The notes beneath the pieces are model-generated. The model was not told where the DNA came from. It worked only from the letters and a program-made list of their open reading frames with translations, and ran no database searches. Of a DNA stretch of 10,953 nt, positions 7,938 through 10,953 are shown piece by piece. Source of the DNA: an uncultured Riemerella sp. (lineage in GTDB: Bacteria > Bacteroidota > Bacteroidia > Flavobacteriales > Weeksellaceae); the NCBI GenBank assembly GCA_938037185.1, contig CALHQK010000087.1:1-10953 (forward strand), written 5' to 3'. The position numbers were made by a program, and so were the translations under genes. The number at the start of each line of letters is the position of its first letter. The stretch's first letter is position 1.

Positions 7938-7980
7938 AAAAAAAACCTTACTATTCCTGAAGAATTAGTAAGGTTTTTTT
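7938..7980 (+). terminator. Rho-independent terminator after the protease gene
   Basis: CCTTACTA (7946-7953) pairs with TAGTAAGG (7966-7973), with TTC/GAA able to extend the stem inward past a one-base bulge. Eight As before and seven Ts after lengthen the stem and supply the U-tract. It lies about 20 bp past the protease stop and is the only clear terminator of the long plus-strand run. Confidence 0.88.
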
Positions 7981-8005
7981 AGTGGAAATTTCTATTGTGC
8001 GGAAA

Positions 8006-8025
8006 TATATTTTTATAAAAATATA
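8006..8025. repeat. 20-bp perfect A/T palindrome
   Basis: TATATTTTTA at 8006-8015 is followed directly by its exact reverse complement at 8016-8025. It consists only of A and T, so chance is a serious alternative in this A/T-rich gap. As RNA it would form a weak hairpin; as DNA it could be a protein site or a cruciform. Confidence 0.5.
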
Positions 8026-8084
8026 GGTTTTGATTAATATTTTTGATAATTTAACAACAAATAACATTATTTATTGAAAATTTG

Positions 8085-8220
8085 TATTGTATTTTAATTC
8101 CTGCATATTGTTTGTTCAAAAATACTATTGTATTTTAGTCCCCGCAACTTGTTTGAAACAAAATACAAGCGTATTTTAGTCCCTGCAATCTGTTTGAAAC
8201 AAAATACAAGTGTATTTTAA
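8085..8220. repeat. Tandem 41-bp repeat array with embedded dyads
   Basis: Three complete 41-bp units (8085-8125, 8126-8166, 8167-8207) and the first part of a fourth (8208-8220). Units 2 and 3 agree at 35 of 41 positions, units 1 and 2 at 32 of 41. Each junction forms a dyad AAAATAC-4 nt-GTATTTT, at 8119-8136, 8160-8177 and 8201-8218; centres are exactly 41 bp apart. The arms are identical while the four central bases change (TATT, AAGC, AAGT). Units 2 and 3 carry a second dyad, TGTTT-G-AAACA (8150-8160, 8191-8201), abutting the left arm of the next. There are no unique spacers and no coding potential. Such an array could bind a regulator on one face of the DNA (41 bp is near four helical turns), form hairpins in RNA, or be a variable tandem repeat. 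Confidence 0.85.
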
Positions 8221-8275
8221 TGAAACCATCCTTATTTAGACTAAAATCCTATTGATGAAGTTTAGTTTGGCATAA

Positions 8276-8308
8276 TTTTTAATTAAATGAAATAAATTTC
8301 ATAATTTG
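8276..8308 (+). promoter_or_regulatory. Weak promoter with operator-like dyad for the lipocalin/OmpA pair
   Basis: A -7-like box TAATTTG (8302-8308) has one base fewer than the TAnnTTTG consensus; a T-run at 8276-8280 sits 21 bp upstream as a possible -33 element. Between and touching them is the dyad ATGAAAT-AA-ATTTCAT (8287-8302). A protein bound there would cover the promoter, so this could be an operator. The start codon is 33 bp past the box. Confidence 0.4.
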
Positions 8309-8340
8309 CAGTTATATATTTAAATCAAAATTATAAATCT

Positions 8341-8814
8341 ATGAAAAGGTATCTAATTATCGGATGTGCGGCTCTGCTTACCGCTGTGTCATGCGGCACA
8401 CAGCAGACCCAACAGACAGAAACTACGAGCGTATACAGCCTGAAAGGCGAGTGGGAAATAGTGTCAGTAGATTACGACAAGAAGTTTAAAATAAAACCCT
8501 TCCACGAAGGAGCAGATGCAAAGTGTTTCGTAGGAAGCACTTGGAAACTTATCCCGAACAACTATTCGGGGAGCTATACCCTGCATGGCGGCAGCAGCTG
8601 TCCGGAGGTTTATCAGGCGATAAAATTTGAGGTAACAAAAAACAAGGAATTTAGGTTTAAAAAACTTAAAGAAAATGTAAAAGCCAAGAATATAACTGAA
8701 GGATATGTGCTTCAGCTGGAAAACCACCAAGAGAATAGTTTTACATTAACGCAAAATTTGTCTTTTGAGGGGAAAAATCTGACGGTTCACTATCAATTTA
8801 GAAGAATAAAATAA
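8341..8814 (+). CDS. Lipocalin-like lipoprotein
   Basis: A 157-residue lipoprotein: the signal sequence MKRYLIIGCAALLTAVSC gives lipidation at Cys18, followed by a Thr/Gln-rich linker. From about residue 32 the sequence reads as a lipocalin-like beta-barrel (YSLKGEWEIVSVDYD, then FVGSTWKLIPNNYSGSYTL, FEVTKNKEFRFKKL, and a final LTVHYQFRRIK), the pattern of Bacteroidota lipocalin-family proteins, which often have GxW near the start of the domain; here GEW (36-38). Two cysteines in the mature part (near KCFVG and SSCPE) could form a disulfide. The OmpA-family lipoprotein gene follows 8 bp later, and this pairing recurs in flavobacteria, so a shared envelope role is likely. The ligand, if any, is unknown. 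Confidence 0.8.
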   Translation: MKRYLIIGCAALLTAVSCGTQQTQQTETTSVYSLKGEWEIVSVDYDKKFKIKPFHEGADAKCFVGSTWKLIPNNYSGSYTLHGGSSCPEVYQAIKFEVTKNKEFRFKKLKENVKAKNITEGYVLQLENHQENSFTLTQNLSFEGKNLTVHYQFRRIK

Positions 8815-8822
8815 GAAAAATC

Positions 8823-9515
8823 ATGAATATACTAAACAAGAAAAACGCAGTGGTGCTGGGACTTTCCAGCAGTCTGCTATTCACAAGCTGTGAAGCGGTG
8901 AAAAACTCTAACAATACGCAGAGGGGCGTTGCCATCGGAGCGGCGAGCGGTGCTGTAATCGGTGGGATTTTAGGGAACAACATCGGTAAAGGCGGAAACG
9001 CTGCTCTGGGAGCTGTCTTAGGCGGAATCGTAGGCGGCGCAGCGGGAGGAATCATCGGAAACAAAATGGATAAACAAGCCCGCGAAATAAAAACTGCCCT
9101 CCCAGGTGCAGAAGTAGAAAGAGTAAATGAAGGAATAAAAGTGACAATGAAGGAGAATATGGTGAATTTTGCATTTAACTCCTCCGAACTCAGCTCGTCT
9201 GCAAAAACAAATTTGGACAAATTAGCCAAAGTATTGGTAAATAACCCAGATACCAACATCAATATCTACGGACATACCAACAATAAAGGGACAGATGCAT
9301 ACAATATGACCCTTTCTGAAAAAAGAGCAAATTCTGTGGTAAATTATCTCGCTTCACACGGCGTGAAAAAAAACAGAATGTTTGCCAAAGGAATGGGCGA
9401 AAGCGACCCTGTAGCGACCAACGAAACTGAAGCAGGAAGAGCCGAAAACAGAAGAGTGGAATTTGCCATCACAGCCAATGAAAAGATGATAAAAGATGCC
9501 CAAAACGGCAACTAA
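8823..9515 (+). CDS. OmpA-family lipoprotein with glycine zipper (YiaD-like)
   Basis: A 230-residue envelope protein. The lipobox LLFTSC puts the lipidated residue at Cys23. Residues 35-81 form a glycine-zipper segment (GAASGAVIGGILG, GAVLGGIVGGAAGGIIG) likely to associate with the membrane. The OmpA C-terminal peptidoglycan-binding domain spans about 112-216: NFAFNSSEL (115-123), IYGHTNNKGTDAYNMTLSEKRA (148-169) and AGRAENRRVEF (204-214). Arg168, equivalent to the diaminopimelate-binding Arg286 of E. coli OmpA, is present, but the position of Asp271 is Asn153 (codon AAC). Peptidoglycan binding may therefore be altered. The domain order resembles E. coli YiaD. The gene lies 8 bp after the lipocalin-like lipoprotein gene and ends in a terminator. 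Confidence 0.92.
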   Translation: MNILNKKNAVVLGLSSSLLFTSCEAVKNSNNTQRGVAIGAASGAVIGGILGNNIGKGGNAALGAVLGGIVGGAAGGIIGNKMDKQAREIKTALPGAEVERVNEGIKVTMKENMVNFAFNSSELSSSAKTNLDKLAKVLVNNPDTNINIYGHTNNKGTDAYNMTLSEKRANSVVNYLASHGVKKNRMFAKGMGESDPVATNETEAGRAENRRVEFAITANEKMIKDAQNGN

Positions 9516-9517
9516 AC

Positions 9518-9546
9518 AAAAAAGCCTGAAATAATAAGGCTTTTTT
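9518..9546. terminator. Bidirectional terminator between convergent genes
   Basis: AAAAAAGCCT (9518-9527) and AGGCTTTTTT (9537-9546) form a 10-bp stem around a 9-nt loop, with a T-run when read on either strand. It serves the OmpA-family gene, which stops at 9515, and the minus-strand basic-protein gene, whose stop codon (9545-9547) overlaps the right arm. Confidence 0.85.
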
Positions 9547-9778
9547 ATTTTCTATTTTCTTTGTAGCGGCGGTCTGGCGTCCCGTCTTTTTTGAGTTTCT
9601 TATTCGCCTTGTAGCGCTTGTCCGGCGTTCCATCTTTTTTTAGTTTCGCCCCTTTGTGCGTTTGGGAATTCTGGTGTTTTTGTTCTTTTTTGTGGTGGGT
9701 CTTTTTATTCTGTTTTGTCTGAGCAGAACCAAACACAAGCCCCAATGCTAACAACAATACTGATACAATATTTTTCAT
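9545..9778 (-). CDS. Small secreted Lys-rich repeat protein
   Basis: A 77-residue protein with a clear signal peptide (MKNIVSVLLLALGLVFGSA-Q, 1-19). The mature part is very basic: after the signal I count 22 Lys/Arg and 4 His against 6 Asp/Glu. A His/Lys/Gln-rich stretch (22-44) precedes two adjacent 16-residue repeats, KLKKDGTPDKRYKANK (45-60) and KLKKDGTPDRRYKENR (61-76). The LKKDGTPDxRYKxNK motif is one I associate with short exported proteins of Bacteroidota; its function is not known to me. Such charge suggests binding to an anionic partner such as lipopolysaccharide, polysaccharide or nucleic acid, but that is inference. The protein has a normal start, its own likely promoter and a terminator, so it is probably a real gene despite its size. 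Confidence 0.75.
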   Translation of the reverse strand: MKNIVSVLLLALGLVFGSAQTKQNKKTHHKKEQKHQNSQTHKGAKLKKDGTPDKRYKANKKLKKDGTPDRRYKENRK

Positions 9779-9798
9779 TTTTATAAAATTTTAGATTG

Positions 9799-9829
9799 TA
9801 AAACTAATTAAATTTTATCTACTTTACAA
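9799..9829 (-). promoter_or_regulatory. Promoter of the small basic-protein gene
   Basis: On the minus strand TTG (9829-9827) is followed after 20 bp by TAGTTTTA (9806-9799), which matches TAnnTTTG except for the last base. Transcription would start near 9792, about 14 nt before the start codon. An inverted repeat, ATTGTAAA at 9795-9802 and TTTACAAT at 9823-9830, overlaps both elements. Confidence 0.45.
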
Positions 9830-9840
9830 TATATTTTGTT

Positions 9841-10446
9841 TTAAATGATTTTTGCTTCTTTTAAAATTAGTTCAATATTTTTAAAAGTATTTGGGAGAAT
9901 CTCAGAGAGGATTTCATCTTTGGATTTCCATTCTACTTTTGTGATGCCTTCTTCTGTTTGTGGGATAAGTTCTTTGTTGTCAGTGCTTTTCATTAGATAC
10001 CAAAAAGTGGTTTTTAGAATCTGAGCATTGTTTTCTCTTTCCCTGTAAGTGTGATAAGTAGACCCGATGAAGTTCTGTAATTTCAAGTTTTGAATTCCTG
10101 TTTCTTCTTCTACTTCCCTTACAGCCGCGTGTTCAAGGGATTCATCAGGTTCTAGTTTTCCTTTTGGTAAATCCCATTTTCCCAGTCTATAGATGAAAAG
10201 GACTTTGTTTTCATCATTTTTCACGATGCCGCCTGCCGCTTCTATATTGGTGAAAGAATCATGAAAATCATCCCAGATTTTATCAGGGTCTTCGCCATAG
10301 AGGTTTACAGATTTACACGAAGAGTTTTCCAAGATATCCAGAGCCTTTTCTATGGACGCAAAATCCTCGTAAGCGATATTTTTTTCATCATCATTAGGAA
10401 GATTATTGATGGATAATTTTTTTTCATTGATAAAAACTTTATACAT
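9841..10446 (-). CDS. Nudix hydrolase with N-terminal extension
   Basis: A 201-residue cytoplasmic Nudix protein, expected to hydrolyse a nucleoside diphosphate linked to another group. The Nudix box is complete at 96-118: GKLEPDESLEHAAVREVEEETGI fits G-x5-E-x7-R-E-U-x-E-E-x-G-U, including the metal-binding glutamates. It is preceded by AAGGIVKNDENKVLFIYRLGKWDLPKG, the usual first strands of the fold. About 68 residues come before the fold (MYKVFINEKK through FTNIEA); they look folded and resemble no enzyme domain I can name. Substrate class cannot be read from the sequence. The gene is divergent from the SRPBCC gene 40 bp away, and its stop lies 62 bp before the start of the basic-protein gene with no G/C-rich terminator between. 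Confidence 0.9.
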   Translation of the reverse strand: MYKVFINEKKLSINNLPNDDEKNIAYEDFASIEKALDILENSSCKSVNLYGEDPDKIWDDFHDSFTNIEAAGGIVKNDENKVLFIYRLGKWDLPKGKLEPDESLEHAAVREVEEETGIQNLKLQNFIGSTYHTYRERENNAQILKTTFWYLMKSTDNKELIPQTEEGITKVEWKSKDEILSEILPNTFKNIELILKEAKII

Positions 10447-10464
10447 TTGCTGAATCTTTGAAGT

Positions 10465-10472
10465 TAATATTG
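10465..10472 (+). promoter_or_regulatory. Candidate -7 box of the SRPBCC gene
   Basis: TAATATTG matches TAnnTTTG except at one position. TTTG at 10446-10449 lies 15 bp upstream, shorter than the normal spacing. Transcription would begin about 8 nt before the ATG at 10487. It directly abuts the opposing Nudix -7 box. Confidence 0.35.
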
Positions 10473-10480
10473 CAAAAATA
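10473..10480 (-). promoter_or_regulatory. Candidate -7 box of the Nudix gene
   Basis: Read on the minus strand this is TATTTTTG, a perfect TAnnTTTG match, giving a start site near 10466 and a leader of about 20 nt. The -33 region, inside the SRPBCC gene, has only TTTTC (10507-10503), so the match rests on the -7 box. Confidence 0.45.
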
Positions 10481-10486
10481 TAAAAA

Positions 10487-10876
10487 ATGAAATTAGAAGG
10501 AAGAAAAGTGATGGTAAATAAATCTACAAAAGATTTATTCGAAATGCTGAAAAAACCTGAAGACTATAAACATCTGATGCCAGAGAGTTTGGTTTCTTTT
10601 GAAACAACAGAAAATGGCTTTAAGTTCGGACTAAAAGGAATGCCCGAAATCGCACTGAAAATCTCAGAAATGGTGGAGGACAAGAAGGTGGTACTTACAT
10701 CAGGAAACCCTTCCTTGGATTTCGCTCTAACAGGACAGATGGATGCAGTTTCCGAAAATAAATCCGAAGTCCAAATATTATTCGAAGGGCAGTTCAATCC
10801 ATTTATTAAAATGATGGTAGAGAAGCCGTTACAAAGCTTTATTGATAACCTTACTGACAAGATTGAAGGATTATAA
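10487..10876 (+). CDS. SRPBCC (START-like) family protein
   Basis: A complete 129-residue protein with the shape of the SRPBCC/START-like superfamily: an N-terminal strand (MKLEGRKVMVNKS), a short helix (TKDLFEMLKKPEDYKHLMPE), a series of beta strands (FKFGLKGMPEIALKISEMVEDKKVVLTSG), and a long C-terminal helix (about 105-127, MMVEKPLQSFIDNLTDKI). These proteins form a deep hydrophobic pocket, but no ligand or catalytic residue can be read here. There is no signal peptide, so it is cytoplasmic. It is transcribed divergently from the Nudix gene, and its stop is 3 bp before the next reading frame, suggesting it starts an operon. Assignment rests on pattern and length rather than strict motifs. 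Confidence 0.75.
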   Translation: MKLEGRKVMVNKSTKDLFEMLKKPEDYKHLMPESLVSFETTENGFKFGLKGMPEIALKISEMVEDKKVVLTSGNPSLDFALTGQMDAVSENKSEVQILFEGQFNPFIKMMVEKPLQSFIDNLTDKIEGL

Positions 10877-10879
10877 TGG

Positions 10880-10953
10880 ATGAATTCTCAGGAAGGAAGT
10901 AAATATATAGCTCAGCATTTACCTGTTTTTCTAAACATGGTAGACAGAAAAAT
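10880..10953 (+). CDS. Partial N-terminus of a downstream gene
   Basis: An open frame from ATG at 10880 reads MNSQEGSKYIAQHLPVFLNM and four more residues before the window ends. It begins 3 bp after the SRPBCC stop, so cotranscription is likely. An ATG at 10876 overlapping that stop opens only an 8-codon frame and is not used. The short segment HLPVFLNMVDRK is reminiscent of the start of precorrin-2 dehydrogenase/siroheme synthase proteins (LPIF followed by a short linker to a glycine-rich loop), but so few residues cannot establish identity. Confidence 0.4.
   Translation, partial: MNSQEGSKYIAQHLPVFLNMVDRK

Larger units (their letters stand above)
7920..8340. other. 421-bp non-coding region
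   Basis: Between the protease and lipocalin-like genes I see no convincing coding region on either strand. From left to right it holds the protease terminator, a 20-bp A/T palindrome, a perfect but isolated TAnnTTTG box (8038-8045, no good -33 element), a tandem array of 41-bp units, and a dyad and weak promoter ahead of the lipocalin-like gene. A transcript starting at the isolated box would run through the repeat array as a long leader of the downstream gene; this is only a possibility. Confidence 0.7.

Noticed and set aside
8085..8220. Repeat array as a CRISPR
   Set aside because: The units follow each other at 41 bp without unique spacers; positions that should be spacer are conserved between units, and no cas gene is present.
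8798..9262. 154-residue open frame on the minus strand opposite the OmpA-family gene
   Set aside because: It is low-complexity (Pro/Ala runs mirroring the glycine-zipper codons), overlaps a gene with clear homology and crosses the gene boundary without its own signals.
9841..9900. Terminator for the Nudix gene in the gap to the basic-protein gene
   Set aside because: The only inverted repeat there (9795-9830) has a nearly all-A/T stem, a 20-base loop and no T-run, so it is a better operator candidate than a terminator.
10876..10902. ATG overlapping the SRPBCC stop as the start of the next gene
   Set aside because: That frame stops after 8 codons; the ATG at 10880 stays open to the window end.
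1..10953. Mobile element or horizontally acquired island
   Set aside because: No integrase, transposase, terminal repeats, tRNA or abrupt change in composition is visible; gene families and spacing look like core flavobacterial chromosome.

Overview
The window looks like chromosomal DNA from a member of the Bacteroidota, class Flavobacteriia, most likely Weeksellaceae (Chryseobacterium, Riemerella or Bergeyella type). Support: an A/T-rich sequence; start codons preceded by A-rich stretches instead of Shine-Dalgarno motifs; several matches to the Bacteroidota promoter -7 element TAnnTTTG; and characteristic families (DUF5686 outer-membrane protein, WbqC-like protein, lipocalin plus OmpA lipoprotein pair, LKKDGTPD-repeat protein). 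It reads as core genome: I see no transposase, phage gene, tRNA, rRNA, CRISPR array or plasmid function.

Layout. (1) 2-1422, minus strand: a periplasmic type II L-asparaginase followed 17 bp later by a small lipoprotein, probably one transcript. (2) 1423-1534: divergent promoter region. (3) 1535-7919, plus strand: a compact run of five genes, DUF5686 outer-membrane protein, prmA, WbqC-like protein, periplasmic class II cyclic-nucleotide phosphodiesterase and secreted S8 protease, with gaps of 9, 10, -8 and 14 bp. A good promoter inside the end of the phosphodiesterase gene probably gives the protease its own transcript. A clear hairpin terminator ends the run. (4) 7920-8340: a 421-bp non-coding region holding the terminator, a 20-bp A/T palindrome, a tandem array of 41-bp units each carrying the same small dyads, and a dyad at the promoter of the next gene. 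(5) 8341-9515, plus strand: lipocalin-like lipoprotein and OmpA-family lipoprotein, 8 bp apart, ending in a terminator shared with (6) 9545-9778, minus strand: a tiny secreted, very basic protein with two 16-residue repeats. (7) 9841-10446, minus strand, Nudix hydrolase, and 10487-10876, plus strand, SRPBCC protein, transcribed divergently from overlapping promoter elements, followed by the first codons of another gene running off the window.

The common theme is the cell envelope: most products carry a signal peptide or lipobox (asparaginase, both lipoproteins, DUF5686 barrel, phosphodiesterase, protease, OmpA protein, basic protein). PrmA, WbqC, Nudix and SRPBCC proteins are cytoplasmic. I do not see a dedicated new multi-gene system. 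The parts most worth a second look are the 41-bp dyad array at 8085-8220, the OmpA domain with Asn in place of the usual peptidoglycan-binding Asp, and the small cationic repeat protein.
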